Shown here: one piece after another, positions 8,166-16,755 of the stretch
How the letters are laid out: every line of letters starts with the position of its first letter
Position numbering within the stretch: the first letter of the stretch is position 1
NCBI RefSeq assembly: GCF_030324495.1
Contig: NZ_JACAGN010000004.1
Coordinates: 124,001 to 188,000, forward strand
Length of the DNA: 64,000 nt
Reading direction: 5' to 3'
Source: Myroides sp. 1354
GTDB lineage: Bacteria; Bacteroidota; Bacteroidia; Flavobacteriales; Flavobacteriaceae
Position numbers and translations under genes: made by a program
The notes under the pieces: model-generated
Told to the model about the DNA's origin: nothing
The model's database searches: none
What the model saw: only the letters and a program-made list of their open reading frames with translations

Positions 8166-9164
8166 ATGAGTTATCATTTGAAAGTTACTCTTTTGTGGAT
8201 TATACCGATCTTATTGTTCATTGGATCCTTGTTATTGGGATCAACCACGAATCTTTCTGTTGCTGATTTGTTCCACTATTTGATGAAGAGCTTTGATGCG
8301 ACAATTTTAAGTGTTGATCCAATAGAAACCATTTTGTGGAATGTGCGTTTACCTCGTATTATACTGACCTTTTTAGTAGGTGCTGCTTTAGCTGTATCCG
8401 GGGGAGTCTTACAAGCTATTTTTAGAAATCCCATCGTAGATCCTTTTACTTTGGGTATTTCTTCTGGAGCTGCTTTTGGAGCAGCGTTGGCTATGCTTTT
8501 TCCCTTTATTTCAGTTAATCTCTCTGCTTTTATCTTTGGTATATGCGCAGTGGCCTTAACGTATACTGTATCTTATGCTGGAAGTAAAACTTCTTTGGTC
8601 AGTATGGTTTTATCTGGTATTATTGTATCTGGTGTTTTTACTGCCTTATTGACTTTATTGCAGTATTTGAGTGATCCTTATAAGCTACAAGCTATTGTAC
8701 AATGGACTATGGGGAATTTACACACGGCCTCTTGGCTCAAAGTACAAACGGCTCTAGGTCCTATATTAATTGGATTGTTAATCCTAATCCTTTTGCGCTG
8801 GAAATTAAATCTTTTAGCGTTAGGAGATCACGAAGCCTTAGCTGTAGGAGTCAATCCTAAATACATTAAACTTACTTTAATCTGTGTTACAACGATGATC
8901 ACTGCTTCTGCAGTAGCAGCCGTAGGCGTAATTAGTCTCTTCGGTTTAATTGTGCCTCATATAACTAGAATGCTCTTTGGACCGAATAACAGTATTGGGG
9001 TATGGGCTAATATTAGCATTGGAGGATCTTTTCTCTTGTTAATTGACGATTTTTCCAGAGCTATTATGCCTTTTGAAATTCCCGTTGGCGTATTTACAAT
9101 GCTTATTGGTGCACCTATTTTTATCTATTTGATGAAAAAAAATTTAAACTACTGGAACTCATGA
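8166..9164 (+). CDS. FecCD-family ABC transporter permease, putative nickel
   Basis: A 332-residue integral inner-membrane protein with about nine to ten hydrophobic segments. Family hallmarks include NVRLPRIILTFLVGAALAVS near residue 58, GGVLQAIFRNPIVDPFTLGI just after it, and GLIVPHITRMLFG in the coupling region near residue 262. It forms the channel for the importer with the lipoprotein upstream and the ATPase downstream, whose start overlaps its stop by 4 bp (translational coupling). Confidence 0.93.
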   Translation: MSYHLKVTLLWIIPILLFIGSLLLGSTTNLSVADLFHYLMKSFDATILSVDPIETILWNVRLPRIILTFLVGAALAVSGGVLQAIFRNPIVDPFTLGISSGAAFGAALAMLFPFISVNLSAFIFGICAVALTYTVSYAGSKTSLVSMVLSGIIVSGVFTALLTLLQYLSDPYKLQAIVQWTMGNLHTASWLKVQTALGPILIGLLILILLRWKLNLLALGDHEALAVGVNPKYIKLTLICVTTMITASAVAAVGVISLFGLIVPHITRMLFGPNNSIGVWANISIGGSFLLLIDDFSRAIMPFEIPVGVFTMLIGAPIFIYLMKKNLNYWNS

Positions 9165-9904
9165 AACCATTTATACACCTACATAATTTGTCTTTTTCTT
9201 ATGGTAAAGACTGCGTATTAGCAGGTCTCGATGCTTCATTTGAAAAAGGGAAATTATCTGTTATTCTCGGTAGAAATGGCAGTGGAAAATCTACTTTATT
9301 TTCTATTTTGGCTGGGTTAGAACAAAAATTTACCGGACATATTTCGTTTGATGGAAAAGAACGCTCAAATTTGAAAATCGGTTTTTTAAATCAATTTCAT
9401 CAAACAACTTTTCCTTTTACGGTTAAAGAAGTCGTTTTAACTGGACGAGCTTCTTTTTCAAGATGGTCTCCCACAGCAACAGATATAGAAGAAGTACACC
9501 ATATATTGACGCGATTTAATCTTATACATCTGATTAACAAGCCCTATACTGCACTTTCAGGAGGTGAACGTCAATTGGTTCTACTCTGTCGTATTCTCGT
9601 TCAAAAGCCAGACATTCTCATGCTTGATGAACCAACCAATCACTTGGATTTACACTATCAAGTAGCAGTATTACAATGCATGAAACAGCTGGCACAAGAA
9701 GGTATGACTATTCTTTGTATCATGCATGATCCCAATCTAGCTTTTATGTATGGCGATCAATTTTATCTCATGCAAAACAAACAATTAACAAATATGCAAA
9801 CCCTTCAAAAAGAAGAGTTTCATCATGCATTAGAAGAAACCTATCAACTGCCGTTATACGCCTTAGATAATCAAGGAAAACTAATGATTGCCCCTCTAAT
9901 TTAG
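9161..9904 (+). CDS. ABC transporter ATP-binding protein (FecE type), putative nickel
   Basis: A 247-residue ATPase. Walker A is GRNGSGKST at 37-45, the signature is LSGGERQ at 132-138, Walker B with the D-loop is DILMLDEPTNHLD at 151-163, and the H-loop His is His189. It powers the importer formed with the two preceding genes. The 4-bp overlap with the permease gene supports an operon. Confidence 0.94.
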   Translation: MKPFIHLHNLSFSYGKDCVLAGLDASFEKGKLSVILGRNGSGKSTLFSILAGLEQKFTGHISFDGKERSNLKIGFLNQFHQTTFPFTVKEVVLTGRASFSRWSPTATDIEEVHHILTRFNLIHLINKPYTALSGGERQLVLLCRILVQKPDILMLDEPTNHLDLHYQVAVLQCMKQLAQEGMTILCIMHDPNLAFMYGDQFYLMQNKQLTNMQTLQKEEFHHALEETYQLPLYALDNQGKLMIAPLI

Positions 9905-9911
9905 TTGAATT

Positions 9912-10418
9912 ATGCAAGAAATTTTTATTACTTCTGTACAAGAACAACAAATAGAAGAAGTTGTTGCTTATGTTAAAAAATGCAGACAGCTTTTATTTCC
10001 CATGCTGGATCACAGTACCGTTCCACGTGACCTTACTGCCTTTAAAGAAACTTATTTAACGAATTCTCAAGGTTGTTTTTTGCAAGCAAGAGATCAAAAA
10101 GGAAGCATTTTAGGTGTGATTGGAATGTTAACTTATGATCAGCGTTTTGATTATCTGCAGTATAAAGATTATGCAACCGTTGAAGTAGTTCGCTTGTATA
10201 TTGAGCCCTCTTATCGAAGAAAGGGGTTGGCTACTCAACTTTTTGAGGTTTTAGTTCATCAAGCTGTTGCTAAAGGAATTGAACGCTTGTATTTACATAC
10301 ACATCCCTTTTTGACAGGTGCATTGGAGTATTGGGAAAAACAGGGTTTTGAACTCGTAACTACCTCTACTGATGGAGGATTTACCACCTTACACATGAAC
10401 AGAAGTCTCTCTGATTAA
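9912..10418 (+). CDS. GNAT family N-acetyltransferase
   Basis: A 168-residue acetyltransferase with the acetyl-CoA binding signature RLYIEPSYRRKGLATQLFEV at about 95-114, followed by ALEYWEKQGFELV near the C-terminus. It sits 7 bp after the ATPase and 25 bp before the TonB-dependent receptor, so it is cotranscribed with the metal-import genes. That position is unusual; it might modify or detoxify an imported chelate, but no substrate can be inferred. Confidence 0.9.
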   Translation: MQEIFITSVQEQQIEEVVAYVKKCRQLLFPMLDHSTVPRDLTAFKETYLTNSQGCFLQARDQKGSILGVIGMLTYDQRFDYLQYKDYATVEVVRLYIEPSYRRKGLATQLFEVLVHQAVAKGIERLYLHTHPFLTGALEYWEKQGFELVTTSTDGGFTTLHMNRSLSD

Positions 10419-10443
10419 AAACTTCAATTTATAAAATAATATC

Positions 10444-12642
10444 ATGAAAAAATATATAAAACAAATAGGAATAGGAAGCTTATGGTGCTTATTCCCAACG
10501 GTGCTTATGGCACAAACTCCACAGCAAACGGAAAATCACCTGGATGAAATTGTAGTTACTTCAAGAAGAGATAATTCTTATTTGACCAATTCAACCGTTT
10601 TAGGAGGAAAATACAGTGGAAGAATCAAAGATTTACCCCAATCCATTTCTATTGTTTCCAGTGAATTAATGGAGGATAAACAAGCTTTTCAAGTGGCGGA
10701 TATTATTCCTGATTTGGCGGGTGTTACTCAAGCTTCTGTATACGATGAGTTTGTTATTCGCGGCTTTAAAAGTGGGTATGATAGCGGTATTCGACTCATT
10801 AATGGCATGCGTTCAGCCTATGGTTTTGGAGAAAGTTATTATCGTTCTCCTATGACTTTGAATTTTGAGAGTATTGAAGTTTTAAAAGGGCCGGGTGCCT
10901 CTTTATTTGGCGATATTGCTCCTGGAGGGACTATCAATATGGTAACAAAAAAGACCTTAGAAGAACACAAGGGATTGCTTCAATTCTCAGCGGGAAGTTT
11001 TGAAACACTACGCACGACCATTGACGTAGGAGGTCCGTTGGATTCAGGCAAAAAAATATTATATCGCTTAAATGCAGGCTATGAAAGTTCTAAAACATTT
11101 AGAGATATCAATAATCGAAAAAACATGGCTGTAGCACCTTCTTTTACTTTTAAACCTACAGCAGGAACAACGATTGATGTTGATTTAGTTTTTGATCAAT
11201 TTAATGGCTATCTCGATAGAGGAATGAGCACAAAAGGAGGTGATTTATACGGTTTGCCTCGCACATTTACGTTGAGCCAACCCTCTGATTATTTTAAAAC
11301 GAAAACAACCACCATCAGTGGGCGACTTAGTCAACGTTTAACAAATGATCTAAACTTACATGTCAATTATATGAAGTCAATCTATGAAGAAGATTTGAAT
11401 GAGCACAGAACGTTGAATACCTATGCAAATCCAGAACAAACGATTGTAAACTTGCGTTTTTTTGATCGTCATGGCAAGGAATATACAGACAACGTAGTTT
11501 CTTACTTAAAATGGGATAAATACGGTAAAAACATCGATCATCACTTGGTATTTGGTATTGATTACGCCCAATACAAAGGGGATAAAAATAGCTATCAACG
11601 AGAAGCGCGTTCAAAAACAGTTCATGGGGAAACCGTAGCCCTTACTTTTGACATGAATAATCCAACCTATCAAGGAGCTGATATTTCCACTTATGTTTGG
11701 CGATCAAATTCACAATATCCTTTTATGAGTCCCTATAAAAGTACAGGAATTTATATCCAAGATCAGGTATCGATTGGAGATCGACTAAAGATGGTTATGG
11801 GAATCAGACAGGAACGTTATGAATCTGAAACAACAGATGCAAAGAAAACATTTACAGCTACCCAAAATGTTTGGTTACCCCGTTTGGGATTGACTTATTT
11901 GATTAATGATCAAATAAATTATTTTGCTAGTTATTCTCAAGGTTATGTTCCCATCTCGGCCAACTTTGTATCGAATTATTCTGATTATGGAGCCGATAGT
12001 CCATTCAAATCTGAGCGTAGCTTTCAAATCGAAACAGGGGTAAAAATGGGCTTTTTTGCCAATCAATTGCAGATGGATGTTGCCTTATTTCACATTGAAA
12101 GAAGAAATATGCTAATTGGAACCGGACAAGTAACAGAAGGTGGGTTACCAGTATATCGTCAATCAGGTCGTGTACTTTCTCAAGGGGTGGAATTAGATGT
12201 GCGAGGACAGATTACCAAAGAGTTTCAGGTGATGGCCAATTATACCTTCAATCAGACAGAAGTAAAATCTTCTGCTATTGCTGCTGAAGAGGGAGAATTA
12301 CTTCCTGGTGCACCTAAAAATTCTGGAAGCATTTGGTTGAAATATGTTTTCTCAACAACAGCGTTGAAAGGGCTTGGATTTGGAGCAGGTATGTACTATG
12401 TTGACCAAAGAAGATTGAGTGAAAGTATTGGAAAAGATACTGCTGGCCATGCACAGTGGGGATATTTACCCGCTTATACTACAGCAAATGCGGCGGTTTA
12501 CTATCACGTAGATAAGTTCAAGCTTGCTTTAAATGTCAATAATATCTTTGATACCTATTACTTCTTAGGTGGTTTTGATTACACCCGCGTATTTGCAGGA
12601 GCACCCCGTAATATTATGGCTGCTTTGAGCTATTCATTTTAA
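10444..12642 (+). CDS. TonB-dependent outer-membrane receptor, putative nickel/metallophore
   Basis: A 732-residue receptor with a signal peptide ending near LMAQ (residue 24), a TonB-box-like stretch DEIVVTSRR at about 34-42, a plug domain with LKGPGASLFGDIAPGGTINM, and a 22-strand-type barrel ending in a terminal Phe (ALSYSF). The architecture is that of siderophore-type receptors. It is the last gene of the operon with hypA, hypB, ureE and the ABC importer, which suggests nickel or a nickel chelate rather than iron. A terminator follows. Confidence 0.92.
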   Translation: MKKYIKQIGIGSLWCLFPTVLMAQTPQQTENHLDEIVVTSRRDNSYLTNSTVLGGKYSGRIKDLPQSISIVSSELMEDKQAFQVADIIPDLAGVTQASVYDEFVIRGFKSGYDSGIRLINGMRSAYGFGESYYRSPMTLNFESIEVLKGPGASLFGDIAPGGTINMVTKKTLEEHKGLLQFSAGSFETLRTTIDVGGPLDSGKKILYRLNAGYESSKTFRDINNRKNMAVAPSFTFKPTAGTTIDVDLVFDQFNGYLDRGMSTKGGDLYGLPRTFTLSQPSDYFKTKTTTISGRLSQRLTNDLNLHVNYMKSIYEEDLNEHRTLNTYANPEQTIVNLRFFDRHGKEYTDNVVSYLKWDKYGKNIDHHLVFGIDYAQYKGDKNSYQREARSKTVHGETVALTFDMNNPTYQGADISTYVWRSNSQYPFMSPYKSTGIYIQDQVSIGDRLKMVMGIRQERYESETTDAKKTFTATQNVWLPRLGLTYLINDQINYFASYSQGYVPISANFVSNYSDYGADSPFKSERSFQIETGVKMGFFANQLQMDVALFHIERRNMLIGTGQVTEGGLPVYRQSGRVLSQGVELDVRGQITKEFQVMANYTFNQTEVKSSAIAAEEGELLPGAPKNSGSIWLKYVFSTTALKGLGFGAGMYYVDQRRLSESIGKDTAGHAQWGYLPAYTTANAAVYYHVDKFKLALNVNNIFDTYYFLGGFDYTRVFAGAPRNIMAALSYSF

Positions 12643-12662
12643 TTAAAGTATAAGTATTATTC

Positions 12663-12696
12663 AACACCCTCAGTTTATTCTTGAGGGTGTTTTTTA
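12663..12696 (+). terminator. intrinsic terminator of the nickel operon
   Basis: Perfect 10-bp inverted repeat (12663-12672 and 12682-12691) with a 9-base loop followed by a T-run; it closes the hypA to receptor operon. Confidence 0.85.
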
Positions 12697-12768
12697 TTAA
12701 TGAGCCTCTATCTTTCTAAACCTAAAAATATTGTTTATATTTATTTTCATAGACTCAAGCTAAATCTA

Positions 12769-13350
12769 ATGTTTACAGAGAAAGACAATATATATTGGAA
12801 AGCATTTAGTACATCAATTGATGGTTCTTTCATAGAAAGAAGGTATTGGCATTCACCCAAAGTTATTTACACTTATAAAGATTTTTCTATTGTATTTGAT
12901 AATCACTGCTTTACAAGTGCAGTTAGTACGAGAAGTTATGAATCTTTTATTACTCGAATATATTGCAAGTTTAAACATCACAAACCCATTAAAATTAGGA
13001 TAGAAAAGGCTAGTTTCCTAAACCGCCTAATTAATTTATTTCAGGGTCATTTACTAAAAACAAAAAATTCTATTTTTAATAAACAGTATCAGATTCATGC
13101 ACCTAAAATGGAATCTTTAGCTTTTTTACGTCCAGAAATTCAGAACAAACTGATTGATTTAAATATTGAAGGTCTTTTTATAGATCAACAAGAGGGGATA
13201 TGGGGAGAACCTTTAATAGGAAATAATTTTGAAATTGCTATTTATGTTGAATCAACTCGACTCGAACTTAGCGAACTATTAGCCCTCAAGAAGTTATTTG
13301 AACACATAATTGATGCTTTATGCGATACTTATGCTATTCAAAGCTCATAA
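12769..13350 (+). CDS. conserved hypothetical protein
   Basis: A 193-residue soluble protein with no signal peptide. The order of motifs (a Trp/Tyr-rich start, IVFDNHCF, an aromatic-basic middle, then GIWGEPLIGNNFEIAIYVE and a C-terminal helix) recalls an uncharacterised protein family common in flavobacteria; I know no function. An upstream in-frame ATG at 12700 would start inside the T-tract of the preceding terminator, so 12769 is preferred. It lies between the nickel and urease operons, but nothing ties it to either. Confidence 0.65.
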   Translation: MFTEKDNIYWKAFSTSIDGSFIERRYWHSPKVIYTYKDFSIVFDNHCFTSAVSTRSYESFITRIYCKFKHHKPIKIRIEKASFLNRLINLFQGHLLKTKNSIFNKQYQIHAPKMESLAFLRPEIQNKLIDLNIEGLFIDQQEGIWGEPLIGNNFEIAIYVESTRLELSELLALKKLFEHIIDALCDTYAIQSS

Positions 13351-13370
13351 TTCCCTATTTTATCCTAGCT

Positions 13371-13417
13371 TAGTCAAGATTTGTGCTATTAATGGAGCCC
13401 TATTGAAGTTATCTTTG
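13371..13417 (+). promoter_or_regulatory. predicted promoter/operator of the urease operon
   Basis: The block tagtcaagatttgtgctatt (13371-13390) is identical over 20 bp to 5293-5312. After 19 bp comes TATCTTTG (13410-13417), a TAnnTTTG -7 match. The intervening 19 bp differ between the two copies, so the spacing rather than the sequence is conserved. The small ORF at 13450 begins 32 bp after the -7 element. Confidence 0.65.
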
Positions 13418-13449
13418 TGGTGTAATTAAAAACAAGGTGTAAGGCAATT

Positions 13450-13656
13450 ATGAAAGCATTATTTCGACGATTCGTTTTGTGTTTTTTTCTTTTGTGTTTA
13501 GGTGGGGCATTTGCACTTCCTCCTAAATACTTGGAACGGTCTTATATCGCATCGGATTTTACTTTAGTATCCGAACAAAGAAGTCAAAAGGAAATAGCAC
13601 AAACAGGAGGGCAGAACAATCAATCTTTAAGTTTCTGTCCCTATACAAGTAGGTGA
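13450..13656 (+). CDS. small secreted protein upstream of urease
   Basis: A 68-residue ORF with a typical signal peptide (MKALFRRFVLCFFLLCLGGAFA) and a polar mature part of about 45 residues ending in SFCPYTSR. It is the first ORF after the putative urease promoter and lies 96 bp before ureA. I do not recognise it. It could be a small periplasmic or exported partner of nickel/urea metabolism or a leader ORF; the convincing signal peptide argues for real translation. Confidence 0.55.
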   Translation: MKALFRRFVLCFFLLCLGGAFALPPKYLERSYIASDFTLVSEQRSQKEIAQTGGQNNQSLSFCPYTSR

Positions 13657-13752
13657 CCTTCCAAAAACAACTCTTTTATTTTATTTTAAAAACTAATCAC
13701 TTTTAGCTGGTTGGCTGGCTAGTGTATTGTTCAATTTTAATTCAAATTATTT

Positions 13753-14055
13753 ATGCATTTATTACCGAGAGAGACGGAAAAGTTGCTTTTGCACTTAGCT
13801 GGTGAACTAGCGAAAAAGCGCAAGGCGAGAGGGGTTAAATTAAACTATCCCGAATCGATTGCCTATATCAGCAGCGAACTTTTAGAAGCTGCTCGAGATG
13901 GAAAAACAGTAGCTGAACTCATGCAATATGGTGCAACCCTATTAACGCGTGAGGATGTAATGGAAGGCATTCCCGAAATGATTCACGACGTTCAAATTGA
14001 AGCTACCTTTCCTGATGGAACGAAGTTAGTAACAGTGCATAATCCCATTCGATAA
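13753..14055 (+). CDS. ureA: urease subunit gamma
   Basis: A 100-residue UreA with the family start [20 protein letters not shown] and C-terminal LVTVHNPIR; full length for a separate gamma subunit. It assembles with UreB and UreC into the cytoplasmic nickel enzyme that hydrolyses urea to ammonia and carbamate. First structural gene of the operon; ureB follows after 17 bp. The separate ureA and ureB arrangement differs from the fused ureAB of Helicobacter. Confidence 0.97.
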   Translation: MHLLPRETEKLLLHLAGELAKKRKARGVKLNYPESIAYISSELLEAARDGKTVAELMQYGATLLTREDVMEGIPEMIHDVQIEATFPDGTKLVTVHNPIR

Positions 14056-14072
14056 CGAAGACATAAAGTACA

Positions 14073-14447
14073 ATGGTTCCAGGAGAATATTTTAGTAAAG
14101 AAGAAGCAATTATCTGTAATGAAGGTAGAGCAGTTACCACGATTACAGTAGTAAATAAAGGGGACAGACCCATTCAGGTAGGTTCTCATTACCACTTTTT
14201 TGAAGTAAACAAGATGATGGAGTTTGATCGAGCGGCTGCCTTTGGCAAACGCCTGAATATTATTGCGAGTACAGCCGTTCGCTTTGAGCCCGGTGAAGAA
14301 AAAGAAGTTGAACTAGTTATTTATGCAGGTGCGCGTAAAATATACGGACACAATGATTTAGTTAATGGGGAAACAATTTCTGAAGAGGCTAAAATCGCTG
14401 CGATGAAGAAAGTGGAAAAACAATACTTTAAAAACAAAAGTGTATGA
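14073..14447 (+). CDS. ureB: urease subunit beta
   Basis: A 124-residue UreB. It has the family elements [26 protein letters not shown] and [16 protein letters not shown]. The stop overlaps the start of ureC by 4 bp, which suggests translational coupling of structural subunits. The C-terminal extension after [10 protein letters not shown] is basic and lysine-rich, slightly longer than many beta subunits. Confidence 0.97.
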   Translation: MVPGEYFSKEEAIICNEGRAVTTITVVNKGDRPIQVGSHYHFFEVNKMMEFDRAAAFGKRLNIIASTAVRFEPGEEKEVELVIYAGARKIYGHNDLVNGETISEEAKIAAMKKVEKQYFKNKSV

Positions 14448-16165
14448 GTTTAAAAGTTAGCAGAGCAAATTACAACGCTATTTTCGGTCCCACAGTTGGC
14501 GATCGCGTGCGTTTAGGAGATACCGCTATTATCATTGAAGTAGAGAAAGATTTTGCTAGTTATGGCGATGAAAGCAAATTTGGCGGTGGAAAAACTGTTC
14601 GCGATGGTATGATGCAATCCTCAAATCACTTGAGTCACGAAGGGGTATTGGATCTGGTGATTACGGGAGCGATTGTCCTTGATCATTGGGGGATTGTAAA
14701 AGGCGATATTGGAATTAAAGATGGAAGGATTGTAGGTGTAGGTCGTGCGGGAAATCCCGATACGATGGATGATGTATCGCCTAATATGATTATTGGCGCT
14801 TCAACAGAAGTACATGGTGGCGCAGGTTTTATTGTCACAGCAGGAGGAATTGATACGCATATCCACTATATTAGTCCAACGCAGATTGAAACGGCTTTGT
14901 ATAGTGGAGTCACCACCATGATTGGAGGCGGAACAGGTCCGGCGGATGGAACCAATGCCACTACAGTAACACCTGGTAAGTGGAGCATGAAACGCATGAT
15001 GCAAGCAGTAGATCACTTGCCGATGAACTTTGGTTTCTTTGGCAAGGGAAATGTAGGAACGGAAGCCCCTATTATTGAGCAAATTGAAGCTGGAGCCCTG
15101 GGTGTAAAAATACACGAAGATTGGGGAGCAACCCCAGCAACGATTGATAGAGCTTTATCCGTAGCGGACAAATATGATGTACAAGTAGCTATTCACACCG
15201 ATACATTAAATGAAGGAGGATTCTTAGAAGATACCATGCAAGCGATTAACGGTCGTGTCATCCACACTTTCCACACAGAAGGAGCAGGAGGAGGGCATGC
15301 ACCAGATATTATTAAATCTGCCATGTATCCCAATGTATTACCTGCTTCAACGAACCCAACGCGTCCTTTTACAAAAAATACAATAGACGAACACTTGGAT
15401 ATGTTGATGGTTTGTCACCACTTGAGTAAGGATATTCCAGAAGATGTCGCTTTTGCAGATTCGCGTATTCGTCCAGAAACCATTGCAGCAGAAGACATCT
15501 TACAAGATCAAGGTGTATTCAGCATTATGAGTTCAGATTCACAAGCGATGGGACGAGTGGGAGAGGTAGTAACCCGAACTTGGCAAACGGCAGATAAAAT
15601 GAAGAAACAACTCGGCCCTTTAGCAGAAGATGAAGGTCGTGATAATGATAATTTCCGCGCCAAACGCTATGTTGCTAAATATACCATTAACCCAGCCATT
15701 GCGCATGGAGTATCTCAATATATAGGTTCTATTGAGCCAGGTAAAATTGCCGATTTAGTGATTTGGAAACCTGCTTTATTTGGTGCGAAACCCGAAATGA
15801 TCATCAAAGGGGGAATGATTGCAGCCTCCAAAATGGGAGATGCGAATGCATCCATTCCAACTCCACAACCGATCATTTTAAGAACAATGTATGGAGGATT
15901 GGGAAAAGCAGTGACACAAACTTGTTTCAACTTCGTTTCTCAAATTTCTTTGGACAAAGGAATACAAGAAGAATATGGGGTTGCAAGAACCTTACTCCCA
16001 GTAGTAAATTGTAGAAACATATCCAAAGCAGATATGATTCACAATCACGCTACACCTGAAATTAGAGTGAATCCAGAAAATTATGAAGTGAGTATTGACG
16101 GTAAGAAAATCACTTGTCAACCCATAGATGAAGTGGCATTAGGACAGCGCTACTTTTTATTTTAA
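14444..16165 (+). CDS. ureC: urease subunit alpha
   Basis: A 573-residue catalytic subunit with all active-site residues in place. His139 and His141 (DTHIHY), the carbamylated bridging Lys222 ([10 protein letters not shown]), His251, His277 and Asp365 (MSSDSQAMG) bind the two nickel ions. The flap carries Cys324-His325 (MVCHHL). It hydrolyses urea in the cytoplasm once accessory proteins have loaded nickel. A strong hairpin lies between it and the accessory genes. Confidence 0.98.
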   Translation: MSLKVSRANYNAIFGPTVGDRVRLGDTAIIIEVEKDFASYGDESKFGGGKTVRDGMMQSSNHLSHEGVLDLVITGAIVLDHWGIVKGDIGIKDGRIVGVGRAGNPDTMDDVSPNMIIGASTEVHGGAGFIVTAGGIDTHIHYISPTQIETALYSGVTTMIGGGTGPADGTNATTVTPGKWSMKRMMQAVDHLPMNFGFFGKGNVGTEAPIIEQIEAGALGVKIHEDWGATPATIDRALSVADKYDVQVAIHTDTLNEGGFLEDTMQAINGRVIHTFHTEGAGGGHAPDIIKSAMYPNVLPASTNPTRPFTKNTIDEHLDMLMVCHHLSKDIPEDVAFADSRIRPETIAAEDILQDQGVFSIMSSDSQAMGRVGEVVTRTWQTADKMKKQLGPLAEDEGRDNDNFRAKRYVAKYTINPAIAHGVSQYIGSIEPGKIADLVIWKPALFGAKPEMIIKGGMIAASKMGDANASIPTPQPIILRTMYGGLGKAVTQTCFNFVSQISLDKGIQEEYGVARTLLPVVNCRNISKADMIHNHATPEIRVNPENYEVSIDGKKITCQPIDEVALGQRYFLF

Positions 16166-16203
16166 TTCAGATAGGAACAACAAACAATAGCCCAATTCAA
16201 CTT

Positions 16204-16244
16204 GAGAATACAAGGCCTTCTTTTGGCCTTGTATTCTCCCTTTT
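16204..16244 (+). terminator. strong hairpin between ureC and ureE (attenuator candidate)
   Basis: Perfect 14-bp inverted repeat (16204-16217 and 16225-16238) with a 7-base loop, followed by CCTTTT. It has terminator form but the T-tract is short, so partial read-through would let accessory genes be expressed at a lower level than the structural genes. It could also protect the 3' end of ureABC mRNA. Confidence 0.65.
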
Positions 16245-16255
16245 AATGCCGAAGA

Positions 16256-16753
16256 ATGATTATCACTCAAGTTATACGCAATTGTAAAGCCCAAGAAGTA
16301 GAAAAACAAATTGATTATTTGTTTATTGACTGGTATCAAGCTACTAAACGCATTCAGCGACTTAGCACTGCAGCGGGACAAGCTGTTGCAATTCGCTTTT
16401 TAGGTCAGGGACAAATCTTGCGCGAAGGGGATATTTTATATGAGGAGGAACATCAGGTTATTATGGTTTCTATTTTGCCCTGTGAGGCTCTTGTTTTAAC
16501 CGTGGATCATTGGATTAAACTGGGTTGGGTTGCTAGTGAAATAGGCAATAAGCATTTACCTCTTTTTATTGAAGACTCTTCACTGTGTATGCCCTATGAA
16601 CACCCCATGCACCAGTGGTTAATCAACAAGGGATACGAACCGAGTATTGAACAAAAAAAACTATGTAATCCATTGAATGCCAATGTCGATTACGAACAAC
16701 ATAAAAAAATTGCATTCAAGATGCCTAAGGGCGGGATAGTATTAAAAATTTAA
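16256..16753 (+). CDS. ureE: urease accessory protein UreE, second copy
   Basis: A 165-residue UreE-type nickel chaperone with the metal-site motif IGNKHLP containing His100 at the same position as in the first copy at 6689. The C-terminal tail is different (ending in MPKGGIVLKI) and carries two extra Cys (Cys111 and Cys137) but no His-rich tail. It is the first gene after the hairpin and 2 bp from ureF, the usual place of ureE in urease operons. Confidence 0.9.
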   Translation: MIITQVIRNCKAQEVEKQIDYLFIDWYQATKRIQRLSTAAGQAVAIRFLGQGQILREGDILYEEEHQVIMVSILPCEALVLTVDHWIKLGWVASEIGNKHLPLFIEDSSLCMPYEHPMHQWLINKGYEPSIEQKKLCNPLNANVDYEQHKKIAFKMPKGGIVLKI

Positions 16754-16755
16754 GC

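Noticed and set aside
10444-12642. Receptor as an iron-siderophore receptor
   Set aside because: The fold is of siderophore type, but its operon with hypAB and ureE makes nickel more likely; iron cannot be fully excluded.
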